Source: CAWJFJ01 sp963800065
Lineage (GTDB): Bacteria; Actinomycetota; Acidimicrobiia; Acidimicrobiales; UBA8190
NCBI GenBank assembly: GCA_963800065.1
Contig: CAWCZO010000010.1
Span: forward strand, 124,001 to 188,000
Length of the DNA stretch: 64,000 bases
Reading direction: 5' to 3'
Each line of letters begins with the position of its first letter. Position 1 is the first letter of the stretch. The translations under genes and the position numbers were made by a program. Of this stretch, positions 52,091 through 59,211 are shown one piece after another. The notes under the pieces are model-generated. The model saw nothing but the letters and a program-made list of their open reading frames with translations, searched no databases and had not been told where the DNA came from.

Positions 52091-52627
52091 ATGTCCGACA
52101 CCGCCTTTGTCTCCAAGACACTGCTCCTCCGCCCGGCCGAGGCCGGCGGGATCGCCGACCTGTGGCACCGCGGCCTGGCGGAGACCTCGGTGGGTTCGCG
52201 ATACGTCCGCGCCGGCGGCGGCCTGTGGTTGGGCAGCGACCTGATGCCCGCCGACCCCGATCCCGCGGGGCTGCGCCGGGCTCCGGGGATCCTGTGGATG
52301 CGTTGTCGTCCGCTTCGGATCGAGTTCGGTCTCGACGCTTGGTCGGAGACCCAGACATCCGTTTCGATCCGGCCCCGGGCGCTGCCGTCGGTGGTCGGCA
52401 CCGGGCGCTACGCCAGGGCGGTCTGGCGGGCCCTGGAGGAAGTGGCCGAGGGTCTGCTGCAGACGAACGCCACCGTCGTCGCCCGCACCGCCTCGCGACG
52501 GTCCGTCGGCGAGATGCTGCTGGACCGCAAGTTCGAGTGGCCGGCCCGGGCGGGACGCGCCGCCGTTCCCTTCGAGCCCGGTCCCCGCCCCCTTCCTCCT
52601 GTGAGGATCGGCGCCGGCAGCCGGTGA
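52091..52627 (+). CDS. Protein of unknown function (178 residues)
   Basis: Preceded by GGAGCG-like sequence. Contains FVSKTLLLRPAEAGGIADLWH, ILWMRCRPLRIEFGLDAW, VSIRPRALPSVVGTGRYARAV, GLLQTNATVVARTASRRSV and a basic Pro-rich tail (EPGPRPLPPVRIGAGSR). Mixed alpha/beta, no signal, no membrane segment. Family not recognised. Regulated by the paired palindromes just upstream if those are real. Convergent with the monooxygenase gene, 1 base apart. Confidence 0.65.
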   Translation: MSDTAFVSKTLLLRPAEAGGIADLWHRGLAETSVGSRYVRAGGGLWLGSDLMPADPDPAGLRRAPGILWMRCRPLRIEFGLDAWSETQTSVSIRPRALPSVVGTGRYARAVWRALEEVAEGLLQTNATVVARTASRRSVGEMLLDRKFEWPARAGRAAVPFEPGPRPLPPVRIGAGSR

Positions 52628-52628
52628 G

Positions 52629-54077
52629 TCAGCCCCGGAGCTCGTAGGCCTCCCAGTCCGGTCGGGCCATCCGGGCCCGGAATTGCCGGAATGGCCAGGG
52701 CCAGGCGGCGGGGATGCCCCGGTCGTCGAGGTACCAGCTGCGACATCCCGTGGCCCAGATGGTGTTCCTGGCCGCCTCAACCCGCGCCGTCTCGAACGTC
52801 TCCATGGCCTCCCGGGTGGCGCTGATCTCCCGGGCGTCGGCGCTCCGCAGGCGGTCGACCAGCTGCATGATGTAGCCGATCTGGAGCTCGGCCACCTCGA
52901 CCAGGGAGAAGTTGCCCACAGGGCCGTTGGGGCCGTTGAGCATGAAGAAGTTCGGGAAGTCGGGCACCGCTATGGAGAGGTAGGCCTCGGGGCGGTCGAC
53001 CCACACCCGGTCGAGGTCGACGCCGTGGCGACCGACGACCGAGACGGGCCGTACGAACGCATCGACCTGGAAACCGGTGGCCAGCACCAGGACGTCGAGC
53101 TCGTGCAGCCGGCCGTCGACGGTGCGGACCCCGGCGCCCTCCACATCGTCGATCGCCTCGGTGACGAGATCGGCGTTGGGTCTCTGGATGGCCTCGTAGA
53201 AATCGGTGGAGACGACGAGGCGCTTGCAGGCGGCCCGGTAGTCCGGACGCAGCCGCTCGCGCAGCTCGGGGTCGGTGACGCTGTTCTCCAGGTTGTCGAG
53301 GCAGAACTGCTCGATCATGGCCATCTCCGGTGACCCGGCGTCGACGATCCCGTCGGAGAAGTGGTCGAAGAGCTGCGCCACGCTGTCGCGCAGGCTCTCC
53401 ATCAGAAGGTGGTCGTCCCGGAACGCCGCCTTCTCCTCGGCCGTGTAGGCCGGATTGACGGCCGGCATCACCCACTGGGCCGTCCGCTGGAACAGCGAGA
53501 GCCTCTCCGTGCGGTCCACGATGGCCGACACGATCTGCATGGCCGTCGACCCCGTCCCGATGATCCCCACCCGGGCCCCGTCGATCCGCACACCGTGGTC
53601 CCATCGCGCGCTGTGGAACATGGCCCCGCCGAAGGACTCCAGGCCGTCGATGTCCGGGTACTTCGGGTGGTGCAGGACCCCGGTGGCGGCGATCACGACG
53701 TCGACGTCGTCGTGCACACCGCCCGCCGTGGTGAGGTGCCACCGGCCGTCGTCGAAGACACAGCTCACCACCTCGTCGCCGAACCGGACGTGGGGAACCA
53801 CCCCGTGCTCGTGGGCCACGCGTTCGAAGTAGGCCCGGATCTCGTCCCCCGGCGAGTACAGCCGGCTCCAATCGGGATTGAGCTCGAACGAGTAGCAGTA
53901 CAGATGGGAGGGGACGTCGCAGGACAGGCCCGGATAGGTGTTCTCCCTCCACGTCCCCCCGAGACGGTCTGCCTTCTCGTAGACCGTGAAGTCCGTCAGT
54001 CCCGCTTTTCGGAGCGTGATGGCCGACAGGATCCCCGCCATGCCCGCACCGATGACGGCGAATCGGAGGTCCCGCAT
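52629..54077 (-). CDS. Flavin-containing monooxygenase (Baeyer-Villiger type)
   Basis: 482 residues from ATG 54077. First Rossmann loop FAVIGAGMAGIL, then KADRLGGTWRENTYPGLSCDVPSHLYCYSF; the Baeyer-Villiger fingerprint FGGAMFHSARWDHG (FxGxxxHxxxW); NADPH loop IIGTGSTAMQIV and a late ATGFQ. Oxidises cyclic or aryl ketones to lactones or esters with NADPH and O2, or hydroxylates. Neighbours include an EamA permease, TauD and patatin; it may supply a lactone that a downstream hydrolase opens. Upstream starts exist in frame but add unconserved residues. Confidence 0.9.
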   Translation of the reverse strand: MRDLRFAVIGAGMAGILSAITLRKAGLTDFTVYEKADRLGGTWRENTYPGLSCDVPSHLYCYSFELNPDWSRLYSPGDEIRAYFERVAHEHGVVPHVRFGDEVVSCVFDDGRWHLTTAGGVHDDVDVVIAATGVLHHPKYPDIDGLESFGGAMFHSARWDHGVRIDGARVGIIGTGSTAMQIVSAIVDRTERLSLFQRTAQWVMPAVNPAYTAEEKAAFRDDHLLMESLRDSVAQLFDHFSDGIVDAGSPEMAMIEQFCLDNLENSVTDPELRERLRPDYRAACKRLVVSTDFYEAIQRPNADLVTEAIDDVEGAGVRTVDGRLHELDVLVLATGFQVDAFVRPVSVVGRHGVDLDRVWVDRPEAYLSIAVPDFPNFFMLNGPNGPVGNFSLVEVAELQIGYIMQLVDRLRSADAREISATREAMETFETARVEAARNTIWATGCRSWYLDDRGIPAAWPWPFRQFRARMARPDWEAYELRG

Positions 54078-54156
54078 GACGAGGACTCTTATCCACTCAC
54101 CCCCCGTTGGCAAAGAGACGTCACCACCCCCCGGTGGCAGGCACTAGGACAGGGGC

Positions 54157-55071
54157 ATGTCCCGCCGCGGCTGGTTCCTGTTCATCGCCATGAGCGTCAT
54201 CTGGGGCACCCCGTACTTCCTCATCCGGGTGGCCGTCCGCGAGCTCTCGCCCGCCACCCTGGTCTTCGCCCGAACCCTGCCGGCCGCCGTCCTCCTCGTC
54301 CCCCTGGCCTGGCGCCGGGGCCAGCTCCGCCCGTTGGCGGTCCACTGGCGTTGGGTGATCGCCTACACGGCGGTCGAGATCGCCTTGCCCTGGCTCTTTC
54401 TGTCGCGGGCGGAGCAACACCTGACGAGCTCGGTAGCCGGGCTCCTCATCGCCACCGTCCCCCTCATCGCCGTCGTCCTCTACCGCGGCGTCAGCTCCGA
54501 CACTGAGCGGCTCACCCGCCGTCGCCTGCTCGGCCTCTTCGTCGGTTTCGCCGGCGTGGTGGCGCTGGTGGGCATCGACCTGCGCGGAACCGACCTGGTG
54601 GCCGTGGCCGAGATGGCGGTGCCGGCCGTGGGCTACTCGCTCGGTCCCCTCATCATCAGCCGCCGACTCTCCGACCTCCCCACCCTCGGTGTGGTCAGCG
54701 TGTCGGTGGCCCTCACGGCCCTGGCCTACGCACCTGCCGCCCTCACCCACCGGCCCTCGCACATCTCCCTGGAGGTCGCCGGCGCCGTGGCCGGACTGGC
54801 CTTCCTCTGCACGGCCCTGGCCTTCCTTCTCTTCTTCGCCCTCATCGCCGAGATCGGACCGGTCCGGTCGACCGTCATCACCTACGTCAATCCGGCCGTG
54901 GCCGTCGCCCTCGGGGTGCTCCTCCTGAATGAGCACTTCACCACCGGCATCGCCGTCGGGTTCCCCCTCATCCTGGCCGGTTCGTTTCTGGCCACGCGCT
55001 CGCCACCGGAGGCCCCGAACCCTTCACGCTGGTCCGGAACATCTCCCGACGCTCACCCGCGTAGTCGTTGA
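54157..55071 (+). CDS. EamA/DMT-family transporter
   Basis: 304 residues with ten hydrophobic segments in two EamA halves (WFLFIAMSVIWGTPYFLIRVA ... and LVAVAEMAVPAVGYSLGPLII ...). Drug/metabolite exporter of the inner membrane; many are amino-acid or purine exporters. Divergent from the monooxygenase by 79 bases. Its final 104 bases overlap the 3' end of the convergent TauD gene; the last 20 residues are non-membrane and are the part in the overlap. Confidence 0.87.
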   Translation: MSRRGWFLFIAMSVIWGTPYFLIRVAVRELSPATLVFARTLPAAVLLVPLAWRRGQLRPLAVHWRWVIAYTAVEIALPWLFLSRAEQHLTSSVAGLLIATVPLIAVVLYRGVSSDTERLTRRRLLGLFVGFAGVVALVGIDLRGTDLVAVAEMAVPAVGYSLGPLIISRRLSDLPTLGVVSVSVALTALAYAPAALTHRPSHISLEVAGAVAGLAFLCTALAFLLFFALIAEIGPVRSTVITYVNPAVAVALGVLLLNEHFTTGIAVGFPLILAGSFLATRSPPEAPNPSRWSGTSPDAHPRSR

Positions 55072-55846
55072 GGGCGTTGTGCATGGTGCAGCGGTTGTCC
55101 CAGATGGCCAGGGTGTGCCGGTCCCAGCGCAGACGACAGGTGAGGTTCTCAGCGGTGGCGTGCCGGTAGATGTGGCCCAGCAACTCCTGTGACTCCACCG
55201 GGTTCCAGCCTTCGAACCGGGTCGTGTACACGGGGTTGAGGTACAGGGCGGCCCGCCCGGTCACCGGGTGTTCGATGACGGCGGGGTGGACGTGCTCGGC
55301 ATAGGCGTCGTCCGAGGGGGCGATGGCCATCGAGGTGAGCTCCTTCACCTGGTCGAGGAACCCCCCGGTCCCGTAGGCCATACCCGCCGAGTGGACGGCG
55401 CGCAGCCCCGTCAGGGTCTTCCTCAGTCCCCGCGACAGGGTCTCGAAGGCTAGGTACTGATTGGACCAGATCGTGTCCCCGCCGAAGGGCGGGACCTCCC
55501 ACGCGTGCAAGAGCGTGTACGACGGCGGCTGGGCCAGATAGCTCAGATCGCTGTGCCAGGCGTTGGCGAAATTGAGTTGATCGTCGGGTTCCTTGATCAC
55601 CCTGATCACATAGGGACGGTCCTCCAGGGGGGAGACGAACGGGGTGACGTCCCTCCCGCCGAGCAGGTCCGTGATCCGCTCCAGATCGTCGAGGTCGAGA
55701 TCCTGCCCGGCGAGAAAGACCACCAGGTGGTCGGCGAGGGCCCGGCGCACGCCGTCGAGCTGTCCCTCCTCGGTCACCGAGACGAGGTCGACGCCGGTCA
55801 CCGTGGCCCCCAGGGCGCCGGCGACGGGACGCACCTCCACCGTCAT
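54968..55846 (-). CDS. TauD/TfdA-family 2-oxoglutarate dioxygenase
   Basis: 292 residues. Iron ligands in AWHSDLSYLA (HxD) and distal His in CTMHNALNDY; Arg in GERREMFRTSV binds 2-oxoglutarate. Family core includes VRRALADHLVVFLAGQDLD, VPPFGGDTIWSNQYLAF and HPVTGRAALYLNP. A second intact TauD, unlike the frameshifted one at 32376. Acts on an acid, sulfonate or ether; substrate unknown. The gene overlaps the 3' end of the EamA gene by 104 bases on the other strand. Confidence 0.9.
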   Translation of the reverse strand: MTVEVRPVAGALGATVTGVDLVSVTEEGQLDGVRRALADHLVVFLAGQDLDLDDLERITDLLGGRDVTPFVSPLEDRPYVIRVIKEPDDQLNFANAWHSDLSYLAQPPSYTLLHAWEVPPFGGDTIWSNQYLAFETLSRGLRKTLTGLRAVHSAGMAYGTGGFLDQVKELTSMAIAPSDDAYAEHVHPAVIEHPVTGRAALYLNPVYTTRFEGWNPVESQELLGHIYRHATAENLTCRLRWDRHTLAIWDNRCTMHNALNDYAGERREMFRTSVKGSGPPVASAWPETNRPG

Positions 55847-56000
55847 CGCCAGCGCCGTTGCGGGACCGACCGAGCCACCCCGGCCAACGTAGTGGACGGT
55901 TTCGGAGGTCGCTCGGCCTCGGGTGGTGTCCGCCGCCGCCCGGAGAACCCGTCGGCGTCAGCCGCCGCCGCTGTGATCGACTGGCCGGCGTGGGTATCCG

Positions 56001-56882
56001 ATGACGACGGCATTCGTCCTCTCCGGCGGCGGCAGTCTGGGCGCCATTCAGGTCGGGATGCTGCAGGCGCTCGATGAGCGCAGGATCCACCCCGATCTTC
56101 TGGTCGGGACCTCGGCCGGCGCCATCAACGCCGCCTTCGTGGCCGGCCACGGCACCGGGCGTGGCCCACTCATTCAGCTTTCCGACCTGTGGCGGGGCCT
56201 GCGACGCAGCGACGTCTTCCCCCTCGATCCCTGGCGCCTCCTGCGCGCCGCCGCCGGTGCCCGTCCGTCTCTGTACTCCAACCGTCGGCTCGGCCGGCTG
56301 ATCGACACCCACCTCGGGTACGGCGACCTCCAGGACGCCGGCATCGCTGTCCATATCGTCGCCACCGACCTGCTGAGCGGACAGGAAGTGCTGATCGGGA
56401 GAGGGCACGCGGTCAGCGCCGTCCTGGCCAGTGCCTCGATCCCCGGGGTCCTCCCGCCTCTCGAGCGGGACGGTTTGTTCCTCGTCGACGGTGGCGTGGC
56501 CGACAACACCGCCATCTCCCAGGCCGTCGCCCTCGGGGCCGACCGGATCTTCGTCCTCCCCGCCGGGTTCGCCTGCGCCCTGGACCGACCACCGGCCACG
56601 GCGCTGGCCGTCGTCGTCCACGCGCTGACGCTTCTCATCGAAGAGAGGCTGATCGTGGAGGTGGCCCACCTCAGGGAGAGAGTCGAGATCACCGTCCTGC
56701 CCCCCTTGTGCCCACTGGCCGTGTCCCCCGTCGACTTCAAGCATGCCGGCGAGCTCATCGACCGGGCCCACCACGCCACCGGACGTTGGCTCGACGAAGG
56801 TGGTCAGGCGTTACCCCATCCGGAACGCTTCCTGTCGTTGCACCATCACAGAACCCCGGCCGGGCCCGGACGCCGAGCATGA
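56001..56882 (+). CDS. Patatin-like phospholipase
   Basis: 293 residues. Oxyanion GGGSLGA, nucleophile Ser38 in GTSAGA and Asp163 in DGGVADN give the Ser-Asp dyad. Cytoplasmic or membrane-associated lipid acyl hydrolase. Separated by 35 bases from the ferredoxin reductase downstream, with the same direction; no functional link is visible beyond co-transcription. The C terminus is His-rich (LHHHRTP). Confidence 0.87.
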   Translation: MTTAFVLSGGGSLGAIQVGMLQALDERRIHPDLLVGTSAGAINAAFVAGHGTGRGPLIQLSDLWRGLRRSDVFPLDPWRLLRAAAGARPSLYSNRRLGRLIDTHLGYGDLQDAGIAVHIVATDLLSGQEVLIGRGHAVSAVLASASIPGVLPPLERDGLFLVDGGVADNTAISQAVALGADRIFVLPAGFACALDRPPATALAVVVHALTLLIEERLIVEVAHLRERVEITVLPPLCPLAVSPVDFKHAGELIDRAHHATGRWLDEGGQALPHPERFLSLHHHRTPAGPGRRA

Positions 56883-56917
56883 GAGTGGCCGAGGGCCGGT
56901 GGCAGACTGGAGCGCCC

Positions 56918-58150
56918 ATGGCAGTAGAACAGACCTTTGTGATCGTGGGAGCCAGCCTGGCTGGCGCCAAGGCGGCTCAGGCCCTCCGGGAGGAGGGCTT
57001 CGCCGGTCGGGTGGTGCTCATCGGTGAGGAGCCGGTCCGGCCCTACGAACGGCCGCCGCTGTCCAAGGCCTACCTACGCGGTGAAGTGGATTTCGACGAC
57101 GCGGCTGTCCATCCCGAGGGGTTCTACGGGGAGCACGAGATCGAGTTGCTCACGTCCACCACGGTGACGTCGATCGATCCCACCGCCGGACGGCTCACCC
57201 TGGAACCGGGCGGATCTCTCGCCTACGACCAGCTCCTGCTGACCACGGGTGCCACTCCGAGAAAGGTGGCCATCCCGGGGGCCGGGCTCGATGCCATCCA
57301 CTATCTGCGCAGCGTGGCCAGTTGCGACGCGCTGCGGAACGCGCTGGCCGATGCCCAGAAGCTCGTCGTGGTCGGCGCCGGTTGGATCGGCTCCGAGGTG
57401 GCCGCCTCGGCCCGGCAGCTCGGCAAGGACGTGGCCCTGATCGAAGGGGCCCAGGTGCCGCTCCAGCGCGTTCTCGGTCTCGAGGTCGGCGCCATGTTCC
57501 GCGACCTCCATGCCGACCACGGGGTCGAGCTCCACATGGGTGTCGGCGTGGAGGCCTTCCGCGGCGCGACGGCCGCCGAGGAGGTCATCCTGGCCGACGG
57601 CAGCTCGGTGGCCGGTGACCTCTTCGTCGTCGGTGTGGGGGTGAGCCCCCGGACGGAGCTGGCCGAGAGCGCCGGGCTCACGCTCGACAACGGGGTCGTG
57701 GTAGACGAACACCTGGCCACGTCCATTCCCGGGATCTGGGCCGCGGGCGACGTGGCCAACGCCTATCACCCCATCCTCGACAAGACGATCCGCCTCGAGC
57801 ACTGGTCGGCCGCTCTCAACCAGGGGCCGGTTGCCGCCCGGAACATGCTCGGCCGGGACGTGGCCTACGAGAAGATCCCCTACTTCTTCTCGGACCAGTA
57901 CGAGCTGGGCATGGAGTACAGCGGGTTGGCCGCCAGCTGGGACCAGGTCGTCTACCGGGGTGACCGGGACAAGGGCGAGGTGATCGTCTTCTGGCTGGAC
58001 CGGGGCCGGGTGGCGGCCGGCATGAACGTCAACGTCTGGGACGTCGCCGGCCAGATCGCCTCGCTCGTGAGGTCGCGGAAGACCTTCGACCCCGGGCGGC
58101 TGGCGGACCCGGCGGTGAGCCTGGACTCACTGGTCGGTCCCGGGGACTGA
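56918..58150 (+). CDS. NAD(P)/FAD-dependent ferredoxin reductase (rhodocoxin/putidaredoxin reductase-like)
   Basis: 410 residues. FAD loop IVGASLAGAKAAQALR, RPYERPPLSK, NAD loop VVVGAGWIGSEVAASA, and the second FAD block GIWAAGDVANAY. C-terminal reductase domain (about 330-410) is present. Transfers electrons from NAD(P)H to a ferredoxin that serves a monooxygenase or P450; no ferredoxin or P450 gene is in the window. Starts just after patatin. The non-coding RNA region begins after its stop. Confidence 0.9.
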   Translation: MAVEQTFVIVGASLAGAKAAQALREEGFAGRVVLIGEEPVRPYERPPLSKAYLRGEVDFDDAAVHPEGFYGEHEIELLTSTTVTSIDPTAGRLTLEPGGSLAYDQLLLTTGATPRKVAIPGAGLDAIHYLRSVASCDALRNALADAQKLVVVGAGWIGSEVAASARQLGKDVALIEGAQVPLQRVLGLEVGAMFRDLHADHGVELHMGVGVEAFRGATAAEEVILADGSSVAGDLFVVGVGVSPRTELAESAGLTLDNGVVVDEHLATSIPGIWAAGDVANAYHPILDKTIRLEHWSAALNQGPVAARNMLGRDVAYEKIPYFFSDQYELGMEYSGLAASWDQVVYRGDRDKGEVIVFWLDRGRVAAGMNVNVWDVAGQIASLVRSRKTFDPGRLADPAVSLDSLVGPGD

Positions 58151-58247
58151 CTCGGGGACGGACTGGGGCACCGACCGGTCACGACGAGCGGCGGGAGGCA
58201 GCGACCCGCCGGGCCGTCCGCTACGACCCGGCGGGACCACTGCCCGG

Positions 58248-58318
58248 CGACGCGTACGGGACTTGAACCCGTGCCCTCGGATCGATGATCCGATGCTCTT
58301 CCTCTGAGCTAACGCGTC
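58248..58318 (-). tRNA. tRNA-like gene with unusual anticodon loop
   Basis: 71 bases fold as a cloverleaf: 7-bp acceptor GACGCGT/ACGCGTC, D arm GCTC-AGAGGAA-GAGC, anticodon stem TCGGA/TCCGA, 4-base variable loop, T arm ACGGG-TTCAAGT-CCCGT. All stems pair perfectly. The anticodon loop is TCATCGA: position 33 is C instead of the near-universal U, so the anticodon would read AUC, and CAU is offset by one. The encoded 3' end is GCC, not CCA. Either a tRNA with a one-base anomaly or a degraded copy; amino acid not assignable. Confidence 0.6.
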
Positions 58319-58327
58319 CTGTCGGGG

Positions 58328-58462
58328 AGGCGGGAGCCCGGTCCCGTCGGAGGCGGCGTCACCTCGGGAAGGTGACACCGGACGGCCGGGAGGAGCCGGT
58401 CGGAGGCAACCGGCCACGGGAGATGGAAGGGACATCTCCGGCCGTCCACCGGGCTCCCGCCT
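58328..58462 (-). ncRNA. 135-base highly folded element between two tRNA-like genes
   Basis: A perfect 15-bp outer inverted repeat (58328-58342 with 58448-58462) encloses hairpin GTCACCT-CGGGA-AGGTGAC (58358-58376), a 10-bp stem GGACGGCCGG / CCGGCCGTCC (58380-58389 with 58438-58447), and within that hairpins GCCGGT-N8-ACCGGC (58395-58414) and AGATG-N7-CATCT (58421-58437). Nearly all bases are accounted for by nested pairing. Strand is inferred from the flanking tRNA-like genes, both minus. No known RNA family recognised; it could be a processing stem or a stand-alone structured RNA. Confidence 0.5.
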
Positions 58463-58465
58463 GGG

Positions 58466-58550
58466 TGCGGGCGGAGAGGCTCGAACTCTCACGGACGTCT
58501 CCGTCCTCCGGCTCCCGAAGCGGGTGGGTTTCCCGTCTTCCGCCGCCCGC
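58466..58550 (-). tRNA. Class II tRNA-like structure, possible CGG anticodon
   Basis: 85 bases. Acceptor GCGGGCG/CGCCCGC (7 bp), T arm GAGAG-TTCGAGC-CTCTC, and a long variable arm GGACG-GAGA-CGTCC as in class II tRNAs. The anticodon loop TTCGGGA has U33 and would give anticodon CGG (Pro), an unusual combination with a long variable arm; the stem CCCGC/GCCGG has one C-C mismatch. The D arm is weak and lacks a regular stem. Discriminator A followed by CCC. Could be a divergent or decayed class II tRNA. Confidence 0.4.
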
Positions 58551-58594
58551 CTGTGGTCGAGTCCGACACGTGGTGACGGCCCGATCCTTTTCTC

Positions 58595-58620
58595 GGCAAT
58601 CTATTCGGTTTTCAAAGAGC
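58595..58620 (-). promoter_or_regulatory. boxA-like leader motif upstream of the tRNA-like genes
   Basis: On the minus strand GCTCTTTGAAAACCGAATAG resembles the boxA/leader sequence found before 16S rRNA and some tRNA operons (GCTCTTTGAAAA). It lies 45 bases upstream of the class II tRNA-like gene in an AT-rich island, alongside hairpin AGCCCA/TGGGCT (58641-58661) and palindrome GGCGCGCGCC (58627-58636). Confidence 0.4.
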
Positions 58621-58765
58621 CATTTGGGCGCGCGCCATCAAGCCCATTTGCGCATTGGGCTCGTCACGCTCGCCGGCGCGGCGAGAAACCTGACCCCCCA
58701 CGGGCGGCGGGCGAAGCCACCCGACGACCGGAGGCCGCGCTTGCCCTCAGATGTCCTTCCGGCCC

Positions 58766-58801
58766 GGAAAACAAAGAGCCGCCTCCCTGGGGAAGCGGCT
58801 C
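58766..58801 (-). terminator. Intrinsic terminator reading minus strand
   Basis: GAGCCGC (58776-58782) pairs with GCGGCTC (58795-58801); on the minus strand the stem is followed by TTTGTTTTCC. This is the only clear U-tract terminator in the window. It ends a minus-strand transcript that begins upstream of about 58850, where no convincing protein gene is seen. Confidence 0.6.
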
Positions 58802-58804
58802 CTC

Positions 58805-58842
58805 GACGGTCTCCGGACTTCGAAAGTCCTGGTCATCCCGTC
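58805..58842 (-). ncRNA. Stem-loops just before the terminator, candidate small RNA 3' part
   Basis: GACGG (58805-58809) pairs with CCGTC (58838-58842) and GGACTT (58815-58820) with AAGTCC (58824-58829), nested, directly before the terminator at 58766-58801. A minus-strand transcript would start within the AT-richer stretch near 58990-59030. Nothing in 58843-59061 looks like a coding region. Strand and extent are inferred from the terminator. Confidence 0.35.
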
Positions 58843-59061
58843 AAGGGCGCCTCCATGGCGAGGTTGGCCCACCCGATGGCCTTGTCGGCGTACCCGTGGG
58901 TCGGTACGGACACGGCGCGGCACGACGTCGCCGGGGTTCGGGCCCCTCCGAAACGCCGGTCGACCCGGCTCTGCGTCGCGTGCTGACACCGCATGATCAA
59001 TACCGTACACCGATTTGAGACCGTATGAAAAGAGTCACCGCCGAGGTTCTTCCATATGGAT

Positions 59062-59173
59062 CAGCAGGGATTCAGCAGGGATTCAGCAGGGATTCAGCAG
59101 GGATTCAGCAGGGATTCGGCAAGGATTCGGCAGGGATGCGCCATGGATTCGACGCCGCATGGATTCGACGCGG
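59062..59173 (+). repeat. 11-base iteron-like repeats and a duplicated start region before the hydrolase gene
   Basis: Seven 11-base units (CAGCAGGGATT; the last two CGGCAAGGATT and CGGCAGGGATG) fill 59062-59138 without a gap. Directly after, a 16-base unit CATGGATTCGACGC(C/G)G is duplicated (59142-59157, 59158-59173), again containing an ATG. The repeat lies upstream of the likely start at 59212 and could be a binding array, or slippage-expanded ribosome-binding/start sequence. Confidence 0.88.
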
Positions 59174-59211
59174 TCGTGGGCGGCGGCCGTAACCTCGGGC
59201 CAGGAGGTCCC

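Noticed and set aside
58248..58550. Integration site (att) of a mobile element in the tRNA genes
   Set aside because: No integrase, no direct repeat of a tRNA 3' end and no phage genes were seen on either side.
58747..59010. An 87-codon minus-strand frame in the non-coding region
   Set aside because: It runs through the terminator stem, has no ribosome-binding site and no recognisable domain, so the interval is better read as RNA or regulatory.
59062..59138. Plasmid or phage origin iterons
   Set aside because: The 11-base units resemble iterons, but there is no rep gene, no DnaA boxes and no AT-rich unwinding region next to them.
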